Source: Kumtagia sp044326205
Lineage (GTDB): Bacteria; Pseudomonadota; Alphaproteobacteria; Rhizobiales; Rhizobiaceae
Length of the DNA: 64,000 nucleotides
Assembly (NCBI RefSeq): GCF_044326205.1
Contig: NZ_JBIRCY010000030.1
Coordinates: forward strand, 1-64,000
Direction of reading: 5' to 3'
Part shown: positions 47,064-55,395 of the stretch, in pieces
Numbering within the stretch: the first letter of the stretch is position 1
Layout: each line of letters opens with the position of its first letter
The notes under the pieces: generated by a model
Databases searched by the model: none
The model's input: only the letters and a program-made list of their open reading frames with translations
Told to the model about the DNA's origin: nothing
Position numbers and translations under genes: made by a program

Positions 47064-47762
47064 TCACAAGAAGGCGTGCACGATCAAGGAGGTAAGGATC
47101 GCATTCAGGCTCATTGCGATTCCCGAGAACAGTCCCGCGAGAGGGTGCACTGCGTAGGCTCTTGCCGTATCGATTCCGTGAGAAGCGAGCCCTACTGCGA
47201 ACCCTCTGGCGCTGAAATCCTTCACGCGCATCGCATTCATGAGCGGCGTTACCATGACGGCGCCGCAGATTCCGGTGAGGACGACGACAGTGGCGGTCAG
47301 GGACGGATTTCCTCCGAGGCCAGAGGAAACTGCCATTGCAATGGCGGCGGTAGTGGACTTCGGCGCAAGCGATGCGGTGACCGGTTCAGCAAGCCGGAAG
47401 GCGCGGCAGAGCAACACCGTCGAGCCGACCGCAGTTGCGCTTCCGACAACAAGTGCGACGGATATCGGAAAGAGGTTTGCTTTCACCGGGGAGAGCCTCT
47501 CGTAGAGCGGAATTCCCAACGCGACCGTGGCAGGGCCCAGCAGGAAGTGTATGAACTGGGCTCCGTCGAAATACCTGCGGTAGTCTACCTTTGCGATGAG
47601 CAGGACGAGAGCGATCGCGCTGACCGACACCAAGGTCGGGTTCAGCAACGGATTGCCGAGAGACAGCTTCGACAGGCCAACAGCGGCGATCCAGACCGCC
47701 AAGGTTGCCGTAAGCCACAGAAGGGGCGACGCGGCAAGGTAGACCCACAGTCCCTCACCCAT
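47064..47762 (-). CDS. lrgB: LrgB-family membrane protein
   Basis: Protein of 232 aa with six or more hydrophobic segments. The LrgB/CidB core GIPLYERLSPVKANLFPISVAL, SLAPKSTTAAIAMAVSSGLGG, TGICGAVM and GLASHGIDTARA is intact. LrgAB pairs were described as holin/antiholin-like; later work on relatives points to transport of small acids such as pyruvate or glycolate. The ATG at 47762 overlaps the lrgA stop by 8 bases (GTG at 47771 is an alternative). Confidence 0.88.
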   Translation of the reverse strand: MGEGLWVYLAASPLLWLTATLAVWIAAVGLSKLSLGNPLLNPTLVSVSAIALVLLIAKVDYRRYFDGAQFIHFLLGPATVALGIPLYERLSPVKANLFPISVALVVGSATAVGSTVLLCRAFRLAEPVTASLAPKSTTAAIAMAVSSGLGGNPSLTATVVVLTGICGAVMVTPLMNAMRVKDFSARGFAVGLASHGIDTARAYAVHPLAGLFSGIAMSLNAILTSLIVHAFL

Positions 47763-48129
47763 CGGCGCCACCTGCGACGAGGCGCTTCGCTACGACGAAC
47801 GCCAAAACGGTCGCCGTCAGCGTAAGCAGTGTCGATACAAGCACGACCCCGAGTATTGCAGCACCCTGGGACCGGATCAGGTCAACGTGCTGCACGATTC
47901 CGACGCCCGCCGGCACGAACACAATGCCCAGGTTTGCCAGGATCACTGTGGAGACGGAAGAAACCCGACCACGGACATTGTTCAGGACCCGGAGCCGTCT
48001 CGAGATTAAAAAGACCGTGGGGATAAGAGCCATTCCAAGGACTGGGCCGGGAACAATTCCGTTGAGGAAGTAGGCAGCGATTTCGCCGATCAGCTGAAAG
48101 ACGAGCAGCAGGCAGATCCCGACGAGCAT
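47755..48129 (-). CDS. lrgA: LrgA/CidA-family membrane protein
   Basis: Protein of about 124 aa with four hydrophobic helices. FQLIGEIAAYFLNGIVPGPVLGMALI and ANLGIVFVPAGVGIVQHVDLI are the CidA/LrgA signatures. The ATG at 48129 is chosen because the extension to 48195 adds a poorly conserved leader. It is divergent from the sugar-type ABC operon across a 256-base gap that contains motif C. Confidence 0.85.
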   Translation of the reverse strand: MLVGICLLLVFQLIGEIAAYFLNGIVPGPVLGMALIPTVFLISRRLRVLNNVRGRVSSVSTVILANLGIVFVPAGVGIVQHVDLIRSQGAAILGVVLVSTLLTLTATVLAFVVAKRLVAGGADG

Positions 48130-48252
48130 GCAGCCATTCCCTACAGCAACCCCGGGCGAAGCAAACGCTGCGCCACCAAGTCGAGCTTGGAACACAAGTC
48201 CGCTCGCACGGCTATCGTCTGAGACTGTGACGGAAATCTTTTCGGCGGGTTC

Positions 48253-48269
48253 TTACCCAACTTTACTCA
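48253..48269. promoter_or_regulatory. TTACYCA direct-repeat motif, copy C
   Basis: TTACCCA-ACT-TTACTCA in the divergent gap: 124 bases from the lrgA start and 117 from the binding-protein start. Both heptamers fit the consensus exactly. Confidence 0.55.
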
Positions 48270-48385
48270 TGTCAGCCACTCCTTCCGCGACGATGCCGCC
48301 AGACTTGGGCTATCGCTGCAGTCGGCACATCCGGGATGGAGAAGTGTGCCGGGAACATATCGCCTAACCACCTGGGGAGGATAAC

Positions 48386-49774
48386 ATGGGCATTGCATTG
48401 GCTGTCTTTTTTACCGACGCTCGCCGTGTCGCGAAGCGTATGCTGCTGACTTCCGCGGTCTTCGTCGCAACGACATCACTTACCAATTCAGCAAGTGCCG
48501 AAGCCATCAACTGGCGGCAGTTCGAGGGCACCAGCATTACCTGGGCGTACGACATTCATCCTTATGCGGATGCAGTTGCGGCGCAATTGCCTGAGTTCGA
48601 GAAGCTTACCGGCATCAAGGTCACGCCGGAGCTCTATCCGGATGACTCATACTGGAGCAAGCTGACGATCCAGTTGACCACCAAATCGCCTGCATGGGAC
48701 GTTGTCGGGATCGGGATCCAGCCTGCATGGGACCTCGCGCCCGGCGGCTCGCTTGAGCCCCTGGACAAGTACCTGAATGATCCGAAGCTCACGGATGCCG
48801 ACTACGACTACAACGACTTCTTCCCCAGCCTGCGCTCTGCGCTCACCTGGAAGCTGGAAGACGGCCAGATAGCGCCGGGCGAAGGCGGCCATGTGTGGGC
48901 GATCCCGCACGCCTTCGAGAACATCCAGCTCTTCTACCGCAAGGATATTCTCGACAAGTACAAGATTGCAGTTCCGACCACTCCTCCCGAGATGGCCGCG
49001 GCCTGCGAGACGCTGAGGGGGGCTGATCCTTCGATCACCCCTCTCGGCGTCCGCGGTGTCCGCTTCTGGAGCAGCATCCACACCGCACCCGTATCGATCG
49101 CCCGGTCTTATGGCGTGAAGGATTTTTTCATGAAGGACGGCAAGCTCGACACGGGTCTGGACTCGCCTGAATCGATCGCTTTCCACAAAGACTACGTGGA
49201 CATGATCAAGAAATGCGCGGCCCCTTCCTTTGCCAACGACAACTGGTATCAGGTGGTCGATGGAATTTCTTCCGGTCGCACGGCAATGGCGGTCGACGCG
49301 AATATGTTCGGTTTCTGGAACGATGTGACCGGTAAGCCCGCCTCGGGCAAGATCGCCTTCGCGCCACCTCTGCGTGCGCCGAACGCGCAGAACTTCGAAT
49401 CCAACATATGGATCTGGTCGCTGGCCATGAACGCCGCTTCGCAAAAGAAGGGGGCTGCCTGGTTGTTCATTCAGTGGGCGACCTCGAAGCAGGTCGATCT
49501 CAACGGCGCCGTGGCGGGCCACCTCGTCAACTCTCCGCGTACCTCGACGTGGAACGACAAGGGCTGGCTCGACTACGCCGCCAAGCCGGAGTTCAACAAC
49601 TTCGTCGAGACATTCAAGACCGTCCAGGAGCGGGCCGCGCTGGCGTTTACGCCACGTGTCGGCTTCGGTGAAGCGATGAACGCCTGGGCGGTCGCGATGC
49701 AGAAGATGGTCAACGGCGACGACGTCGAGTCCACCCTCCACGATCTGGCCGAAGAGATCCGCGCTGGCATGTAA
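48386..49774 (+). CDS. Extracellular solute-binding protein, family 1 (sugar/polyol type)
   Basis: Protein of 462 aa with an N-terminal hydrophobic export signal (about residues 18-38, ending ASA-EA). Family 1 features include HPYADAVAAQLPEFEKLTGI, SPAWDVVGIGIQPAWDLAP, HVWAIPHAFENIQLFYRKDIL and AAWLFIQWATSKQ. GGGGAGG precedes the ATG. It is the first gene of an operon with MalF/MalG-type permeases, and likely binds a sugar, polyol or glycoside. A strong hairpin follows its stop. Confidence 0.9.
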   Translation: MGIALAVFFTDARRVAKRMLLTSAVFVATTSLTNSASAEAINWRQFEGTSITWAYDIHPYADAVAAQLPEFEKLTGIKVTPELYPDDSYWSKLTIQLTTKSPAWDVVGIGIQPAWDLAPGGSLEPLDKYLNDPKLTDADYDYNDFFPSLRSALTWKLEDGQIAPGEGGHVWAIPHAFENIQLFYRKDILDKYKIAVPTTPPEMAAACETLRGADPSITPLGVRGVRFWSSIHTAPVSIARSYGVKDFFMKDGKLDTGLDSPESIAFHKDYVDMIKKCAAPSFANDNWYQVVDGISSGRTAMAVDANMFGFWNDVTGKPASGKIAFAPPLRAPNAQNFESNIWIWSLAMNAASQKKGAAWLFIQWATSKQVDLNGAVAGHLVNSPRTSTWNDKGWLDYAAKPEFNNFVETFKTVQERAALAFTPRVGFGEAMNAWAVAMQKMVNGDDVESTLHDLAEEIRAGM

Positions 49775-49775
49775 T

Positions 49776-49813
49776 GATGAAGCGGGCGGCAGGCTTGTGC
49801 CGCCCGCTTCATC
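49776..49813 (+). terminator. Strong stem-loop after the binding-protein gene
   Basis: GATGAAGCGGGCGGCA (49776-49791) pairs perfectly with TGCCGCCCGCTTCATC (49798-49813) around a 6-base loop. There is no T-run. Such hairpins after binding-protein genes protect the upstream message and lower permease expression relative to the binding protein. Confidence 0.8.
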
Positions 49814-49829
49814 CTAGTGGAGTCCTGAC

Positions 49830-50786
49830 TTGACCTGTGAAGTCATGAAAGCTGCCGTTGCCGTCGATACTGGCAAATCGGCGGCCGGCAAGCGAAAGGC
49901 CGATGCCGGCACGCCCGAGCGGTCGATCGACTGGCTGAGCCTCGTCGTCATCCTTCCAGCAATCCTGATCCTGCTCGGGTTCCTGCTTCTCTTCTTCTAT
50001 GGAGTGTACCAGTCCTTCACCGACCTGCGCCTCGGTCGTCCCAATGTGAACTTCGTCGGCTTCGCCAACTACATCGCGCTGGGTAAAACCGTCGACTTCT
50101 GGAACAATATCCGGGTCACCCTCGCTTATGCGATCTGCGCTGTGATGCTGCAGGCTCTCCTCGGTCTGGCGATTGCCAAGCTTTTCGCCTCCGGCGTGAT
50201 GCTGGCGCGTTGGCTGAGGCCGGTCATCCTGCTTCCGCTCGTGCTGCCACCGATGAGTGTCGCCCTCATGTGGACGACCATGATGAATCCTCAGAGCGGC
50301 ATCCTGAATTACCTTTTCTCGCTCGTCGGCCTCGGTCCGTTCGCATGGATATCCGATCCGAGAACCGCACTATTTTCAGTGATCCTGATTGACGTCTGGA
50401 CCTACACCCCGTTCTTCACGCTGATCATCTTCGCGGGGCTCCAGGGCATCACCGACGACATAAGGGAGGCCGCGCGGATCAACGGCGCGAAGGCCTGGGC
50501 GATGTTCGTCAACATCGAGCTGCCGCTTGTTGCACCCTACATCCTGATCGCCGCGGTCTTCCGCCTTATCGAGTCATTCAACCAGTTCGACATCATCTTC
50601 GGGACCACCCAGGGAGGTCCTGGCGACGCGACGTCCGCGCTTTCCGTGCAGGCCTACATCACCGCTTTCCAGAACCTGACTTTCGGCCGCGGCGCCGCGC
50701 TGATGGTGGTCAACTGGCTCATCGTCCTGATCGGCGCGTTCGTGACCGTCAAGGCATGGCAGGCACTTCGCCACAGGGTAAACTGA
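49830..50786 (+). CDS. ABC sugar permease, MalF/UgpA type
   Basis: Protein of 318 aa with six membrane segments after a short charged N-terminus. The EAA loop DDIREAARINGAKAWAMFVNIELPLV is intact. The start is a TTG at 49830, seven bases after GGAG, or the ATG at 49845. It partners the MalG-type permease 12 bases downstream. Confidence 0.9.
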   Translation: MTCEVMKAAVAVDTGKSAAGKRKADAGTPERSIDWLSLVVILPAILILLGFLLLFFYGVYQSFTDLRLGRPNVNFVGFANYIALGKTVDFWNNIRVTLAYAICAVMLQALLGLAIAKLFASGVMLARWLRPVILLPLVLPPMSVALMWTTMMNPQSGILNYLFSLVGLGPFAWISDPRTALFSVILIDVWTYTPFFTLIIFAGLQGITDDIREAARINGAKAWAMFVNIELPLVAPYILIAAVFRLIESFNQFDIIFGTTQGGPGDATSALSVQAYITAFQNLTFGRGAALMVVNWLIVLIGAFVTVKAWQALRHRVN

Positions 50787-50798
50787 GGCTCGGATCCG

Positions 50799-51659
50799 AT
50801 GGATTACACCCGCTCCCCGGCCACTCGTCTCGTCCTCAACGCGCTGGTCGCGCTTTGCGTCGCCGTGCTGGCCTTCCCGCTTGTTTGGATCGTCATGATG
50901 GCGCTCAAGCAGCAGAACGAGGTGATGGCCTGGCCGCCGTCCTTCATCTTCGCGCCGACCCTCGATAATTTCCGCGTGCTGTTTGACGCCGCCCAGGCAG
51001 GCGCCACCAGCTACGGAACGATCAAGGTCGACTTCCTCAGCCCGATCCTCAACAGCGTGGTCATCGCGCTCGGATCCGTCGTCGTCTCCCTGATCGCAGG
51101 CGTCCCAGCAGGGTATGTTCTCGCCCGCCGCGACATCCCCCTCAAGGAAGACATCGCTTTCTTCATCCTGGGCTTCCGTTTCGCTCCGGTCCTCCTCGTC
51201 GTGATCCCGCTCTTCAGCCTGTTCCAGGCGATCGGCCTCTACGACACCTATCTCGGCATGATCTGGGTCTATCAGGTGGTGACGCTGCCGATGATCGTCT
51301 GGCTCACCCGCTCGTACGTCGAGGACATCCCGAAGGACATCGAGGAGGCCGCCGCGATCGATGGAGCGAAACCTTTCCGGGTCGTCCTTCACATCGTGTT
51401 GCCGCTCTTGAAGCCCGGCCTGATCGGAGCATCCCTGCTCGTCTTCCTGCTGGCCTGGCACAACTTCGCTCTTGGCCTGATGCTGAGCTCGACGAAAGCT
51501 CCGGTCACCGTGGCTCTTCTGAAGCTGCTCAATCCTGGGGTTCAATTCTATCCGGTTATGGCGGCCGGATTGGTCGTGACGATGATCGTGCCGGTGATCC
51601 TGATCGTCGTTGGCCAGCGGCACCTCGAGCGCGGCTTGACGTTCGGAGCAGTCAAATGA
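50799..51659 (+). CDS. ABC sugar permease, MalG/UgpE type
   Basis: Protein of 286 aa with six membrane segments and the EAA loop KDIEEAAAIDGAKPFRVVLHIVLPLL. The periplasmic FAPTLDNFRVLFD block is typical of MalG. Its stop overlaps the kinase start (ATGA), so transport and kinase production are coupled. Confidence 0.9.
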   Translation: MDYTRSPATRLVLNALVALCVAVLAFPLVWIVMMALKQQNEVMAWPPSFIFAPTLDNFRVLFDAAQAGATSYGTIKVDFLSPILNSVVIALGSVVVSLIAGVPAGYVLARRDIPLKEDIAFFILGFRFAPVLLVVIPLFSLFQAIGLYDTYLGMIWVYQVVTLPMIVWLTRSYVEDIPKDIEEAAAIDGAKPFRVVLHIVLPLLKPGLIGASLLVFLLAWHNFALGLMLSSTKAPVTVALLKLLNPGVQFYPVMAAGLVVTMIVPVILIVVGQRHLERGLTFGAVK

Positions 51660-52597
51660 GCACCACGCCGCTCATCTTCTTCGGCACGACCAACCTCGAC
51701 CTGTGCTTCAACGTCGAGCGTCTGCCGACCCCGGGCGAAAGCCTGATCGGCTCGCTCGTCAGACATCCCGGTGGCAAGGGAGCCAACCAGGCGGTGGCCG
51801 CGGCAAGACTGGGACTGAAGCCCAGGTTCTTTACCCGCCTCGGCGACGACGAGTCTGGTGGCATCCTGCTGCGTTCGCTCACTGACGCCGGCGTGATCAC
51901 CGACGCCGTACAGATCGCCAAGGGCGAAGCCTCCGGCTCTGCTCTTGTGATGGTCGGCGACGACGGCGGCAACATGATCGTCATCGATCCCGGCGCGAAC
52001 GCCAACGTCACGTCGAAGGTGATCGACGAAGTCGCGGACCGCATAGAGCGGGGATCGATCGTCGTTGCCGAAATGGGCCTACCCGTTCCCGCCCTGGAGC
52101 GCCTATTTTCGCTCAAGGATTCGCTCGGCTTCCGGCTGATCTTCAATCCAGCTCCGGTGAGGCCTGGCCTGTCACGCGACGCGTGGTCGAAGGTGGACTT
52201 CGTGACGCCGAACGCGTCTGAAACCTTCGAACTCACCGGCGTCGAGGTTGTCGGCCCGGAAAGCGCCGCAGATGCGGCAAGCGCCCTCCTGGAACTCGGT
52301 CCGAAAGCCGCCGTCATCACCATGGGGGAGCGGGGAGCGTTCTACGCCGATGCCGAGCAGTCCTTCCTCGTGCCCTCCTTCCCCGTTGTCGTCGTCGACA
52401 CCACGGCCGCGGGAGACGCTTTCAACGGAGGCTTCGCCGCAGGTCTGGCGCGCGGCCTGACAGTCCGCGAAGCCGTCCGTCAGGCCATGGCCGTGGCAGC
52501 CCTATGCGTGACGAAGCGGGGCGCCCAGCCTTCGATGCCGACCGCTGAAGCCGTCGATGAATTCCTGAACCACAGAACCTTGTTGGAGATACGATGA
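51656..52597 (+). CDS. PfkB-family carbohydrate kinase (ribokinase-like)
   Basis: Protein of 313 aa. The substrate-side motif PGGKGANQAVAAARLG and the anion-hole motif DTTAAGDAFNGGFAAGLARG mark the ribokinase group; the catalytic Asp is in the latter. It would phosphorylate the imported sugar or polyol with ATP. Overlaps the permease before it and the SDR after it by 4 bases. Confidence 0.9.
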   Translation: MSTTPLIFFGTTNLDLCFNVERLPTPGESLIGSLVRHPGGKGANQAVAAARLGLKPRFFTRLGDDESGGILLRSLTDAGVITDAVQIAKGEASGSALVMVGDDGGNMIVIDPGANANVTSKVIDEVADRIERGSIVVAEMGLPVPALERLFSLKDSLGFRLIFNPAPVRPGLSRDAWSKVDFVTPNASETFELTGVEVVGPESAADAASALLELGPKAAVITMGERGAFYADAEQSFLVPSFPVVVVDTTAAGDAFNGGFAAGLARGLTVREAVRQAMAVAALCVTKRGAQPSMPTAEAVDEFLNHRTLLEIR

Positions 52598-53367
52598 CCT
52601 CTCCCTTGTTTTCCATGTCCGGGAGCACGATCCTCGTGACTGGCGCCGGCGGCGGAATAGGCGCGGCCATAACTGGCGCGTTCCTCTCGACCGGCGCAAA
52701 CGTGTTGGCAACTGACGCCAATAGCGACGCCCTGGCCAAGGCGCTTGAAGGGGTCGAAGGCGGTGACCGTGCGGTGACGCTTTCGATGGACGTCACCAGC
52801 GAGAGTGATATCCGACGCGTCATGGAGGTCGTCGCGGAGCGCTTCGGCAAGCTCGATGCCTTGGTGAATAACGCCGGGATCAAGTCCGGCGAACGGCTGC
52901 TTTCAGGCGACCAGGCCAAGATCGACCGCACCATGAAGATCAATTCCGACGCCGTGCTGCTCTGCTCCAAGCTGGTGGTCGAACGTTTTATGCGGGACAC
53001 TGGCGGCCGCATCATCAACATCGGGTCTTCACTGTCCTCCCAGGGTGCGGTGTTCAATTATCAGGCGGGAGGCGCTGACTATTGCTTCTCCAAGGCCGTG
53101 GTGCACGACCTCACAAAGCTGCTGGCCTACGAATGCGCGCCACTCGGCATCAACGTCAACGGCGTCGCTCCCGGCATCATCGACACGCCGATGCACGGAC
53201 GGCCGCGCGAGGAAACCGAGGCGCGTCACGCCGGCCGCATACCTCTAGGCCGCGTGGGAACCCCGGAAGACGTCGCGGGGCTCGCCGTGTTCCTCGCGAG
53301 CCCCGCGGCTGCCTACATCACCGGGCAGATCGTGCACGTGAACGGCGGGATGTTGATGAATGGCTGA
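52594..53367 (+). CDS. Short-chain dehydrogenase/reductase
   Basis: Protein of 257 aa. The cofactor motif TGAGGGIGAAITGAF, LVNNAGI, and the catalytic Ser (NIGSSLSS) and Tyr-x3-Lys (YCFSK) are present; GVAPGIIDTPM and the C-terminal GQIVHVNGGMLMNG follow the classical pattern. It would oxidise or reduce a hydroxyl of the sugar-like substrate. It overlaps the HAD gene by 8 bases. Confidence 0.92.
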   Translation: MTSPLFSMSGSTILVTGAGGGIGAAITGAFLSTGANVLATDANSDALAKALEGVEGGDRAVTLSMDVTSESDIRRVMEVVAERFGKLDALVNNAGIKSGERLLSGDQAKIDRTMKINSDAVLLCSKLVVERFMRDTGGRIINIGSSLSSQGAVFNYQAGGADYCFSKAVVHDLTKLLAYECAPLGINVNGVAPGIIDTPMHGRPREETEARHAGRIPLGRVGTPEDVAGLAVFLASPAAAYITGQIVHVNGGMLMNG

Positions 53368-54154
53368 ACAGGCGAACACGCTCGTTTGGCCCAAGTTGAA
53401 GGGCATCGTCTCCGATCTCGACGGCGTCATCTACCGGGGCAAGATCGCGATACCGGATGCGGTGGAGGCCTTCAAGACCTGGCAGAAGGAAGGCATTCCG
53501 TTCTGTTTCGTCACCAACAACTCCACGCATACCGCGCAGGACGTGGTCTCGAAGCTCGTCGGTTTCGGGCTCGACGTCAGCGAGGACAATGTTGTCACCT
53601 CAGCGGTCACGGCCGCCGAACTGATACGGCGCACCTATTCGGCAGGAACGCGGACCTATGTGATCGGCGCCGCTTCGTTGAGGAAGGCGATCACCGATGC
53701 CGACCTTGAGATCACCGACAGGGAACCCGCCATCGTCGTGATGGGGCTCGACCGGGAGATCACCCACGAGAAGCTGCGCATCGCCGTTGACGCCGTTCTG
53801 AAGGGCGCCGTCCTCATAGGCACCAACCCCGATCTCCTGCTGCCGACCCCGACCGGTTTCGAGCCGGGCGCAGGGGCGATGCTGACCGCTGTCGCGGCCG
53901 CGGCGCGCGTGAAGCCGATCATCGTCGGCAAGCCCGAGACACACATGATCGAGGCTGCGCTGTCCAGGATCGGGACTAAGAGGTCTTCGACCCTGATGAT
54001 CGGGGATCAGATCCCGACCGACATCCAGGCGGGCAAGCGCGCCGGCCTCTGCGCGGTCCTGGTCACGACAGGCGTTCCGCCCGTGAACGATGCGACGCTT
54101 CTGCCGCCTGACTTCACGATATCCAGTTTGAAGCAGATCCCCTTGGGGCCCTGA
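53360..54154 (+). CDS. HAD-IIA family sugar phosphatase (NagD-like)
   Basis: Protein of 264 aa. Motif I is IVSDLDGVIYRG with the catalytic Asp pair, motif II FVTNNSTHTA, motif III Lys in IVGKPETHM, and motif IV LMIGDQIPTDIQAGKRAG. NagD-type enzymes remove phosphate from sugar phosphates or glycolytic side products. In this operon it may dephosphorylate what the PfkB kinase makes after modification, or act as a housekeeping phosphatase. Confidence 0.9.
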   Translation: MAEQANTLVWPKLKGIVSDLDGVIYRGKIAIPDAVEAFKTWQKEGIPFCFVTNNSTHTAQDVVSKLVGFGLDVSEDNVVTSAVTAAELIRRTYSAGTRTYVIGAASLRKAITDADLEITDREPAIVVMGLDREITHEKLRIAVDAVLKGAVLIGTNPDLLLPTPTGFEPGAGAMLTAVAAAARVKPIIVGKPETHMIEAALSRIGTKRSSTLMIGDQIPTDIQAGKRAGLCAVLVTTGVPPVNDATLLPPDFTISSLKQIPLGP

Positions 54155-54183
54155 CGCGGCGAACAGGGGATCGGGAGGTTAAA

Positions 54184-55299
54184 ATGGCTGAAGTCCGTCT
54201 CGAGGGTATCAGAAAGGCCTACGGGAATCTCGACATCCTTCACGGCATAGACCTCGACATCGCGCACGGCGAGTTTGTCGTCTTTGTCGGCCCGTCCGGA
54301 TCCGGCAAGTCGACGCTGCTGCGCATGATCGGAGGCCTGGAGAAGATTTCGGGCGGCACGCTGAAGATTGACGACAAGGTCGTGAACCGGATCGACGCCG
54401 CCGACCGCAATCTCGGCATGGTGTTCCAGTCCTACGCGCTTTACCCGCACCTGACCGTTCGCGACAACCTGGCCTTCCCGCTGCGGATGGCGAAAATGCG
54501 CAAGGACCAGATCGCGGCAAAGGTTCAGGCGGCCGCCGCTTTGCTGCAGATCGAACACCTGCTCGACCGCAAGCCGAAGCAGCTTTCGGGTGGCCAGCGC
54601 CAGCGTGTTGCCATCGGGCGCGCGATCGTGCGGGAGCCGAAGGTCTTCCTGTTCGACGAACCGCTTTCGAACCTCGACACCGAATTGCGCGTCCAGATGC
54701 GGGTGCAGATCGCCAAGCTTCACAGGCAGCTCGGCAATACGATGATTTACGTCACGCACGACCAGGTCGAAGCAATGACCATGGCGGACAAGATCGTCGT
54801 GCTGAAAGACGGACGCGTCGAGCAGGTCGGAAGCCCGCATGACCTCTATCACCGCCCAGCGACCAGGTTCGTCGCTGGCTTCATCGGGTCGCCCCGCATG
54901 AACTTCCTTCCCTGCACACTCAAGTCGATGGATCAGGCACACGTGGAGATCGCCCTCAACGAGAGGCTCACCCGATGGCTTCCGGTCCAAGGGAATTCCC
55001 TGGCTTCGGGCGAGCCGCTCACATTGGGCATTCGGCCTGACGACTTCGTCGCTCCCACGGGTGCGCCTGGCGAGCTCATCATCGACATCGATGTGGACTT
55101 CGTCGAACATCTCGGAAGCGCTACCTACCTTTACGGCTCGGCGCTCGGCGAAAACATCGTCGCTCTCTCCCCCACGGATCACTTCCATGCCGGGAAAAGC
55201 GGAAAGATTACCCTCGCAGCTTCCCCGTCCGACTGTCACGTGTTCACCAAGGACGGGAAGGCCCTGCCCCGGCTGGAAACGCCGGAGAACTGGAACTGA
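54184..55299 (+). CDS. ABC sugar transporter ATPase, MalK/UgpC type
   Basis: Protein of 371 aa. Walker A VGPSGSGKSTLLRM, Q-loop FQSYALYPHLTV, signature LSGGQRQRVAIGRAI and Walker B VFLFDEPLSNLD are intact. The C-terminal TOBE/OB region (GIRPDDFVAP, IDVDFVEHLGSATYLYG) identifies the sugar CUT1 class. A GGGAGG site at 54172-54177 precedes the ATG. It closes the transport set. Confidence 0.93.
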   Translation: MAEVRLEGIRKAYGNLDILHGIDLDIAHGEFVVFVGPSGSGKSTLLRMIGGLEKISGGTLKIDDKVVNRIDAADRNLGMVFQSYALYPHLTVRDNLAFPLRMAKMRKDQIAAKVQAAAALLQIEHLLDRKPKQLSGGQRQRVAIGRAIVREPKVFLFDEPLSNLDTELRVQMRVQIAKLHRQLGNTMIYVTHDQVEAMTMADKIVVLKDGRVEQVGSPHDLYHRPATRFVAGFIGSPRMNFLPCTLKSMDQAHVEIALNERLTRWLPVQGNSLASGEPLTLGIRPDDFVAPTGAPGELIIDIDVDFVEHLGSATYLYGSALGENIVALSPTDHFHAGKSGKITLAASPSDCHVFTKDGKALPRLETPENWN

Positions 55300-55395
55300 G
55301 GCGTCCGGAAGCTCGATGTGCTACAGTGAGCCAGATCTCACGGGGCAGCGAACATAACAGGCCTGAAGCAATTCCTCAGCAACAGCCGCTCCTTC

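Noticed and set aside
48270..48385. Possible sigma-54 promoter before the sugar-type operon
   Set aside because: I looked for TGGCAC-N5-TTGC and found only GGCAC without a matching -12 element, here and near the other motif copies.
54007..55239. Long minus-strand frame opposite the MalK-type ATPase
   Set aside because: A shadow of the GC-rich coding strand; the plus-strand gene has complete ABC motifs.
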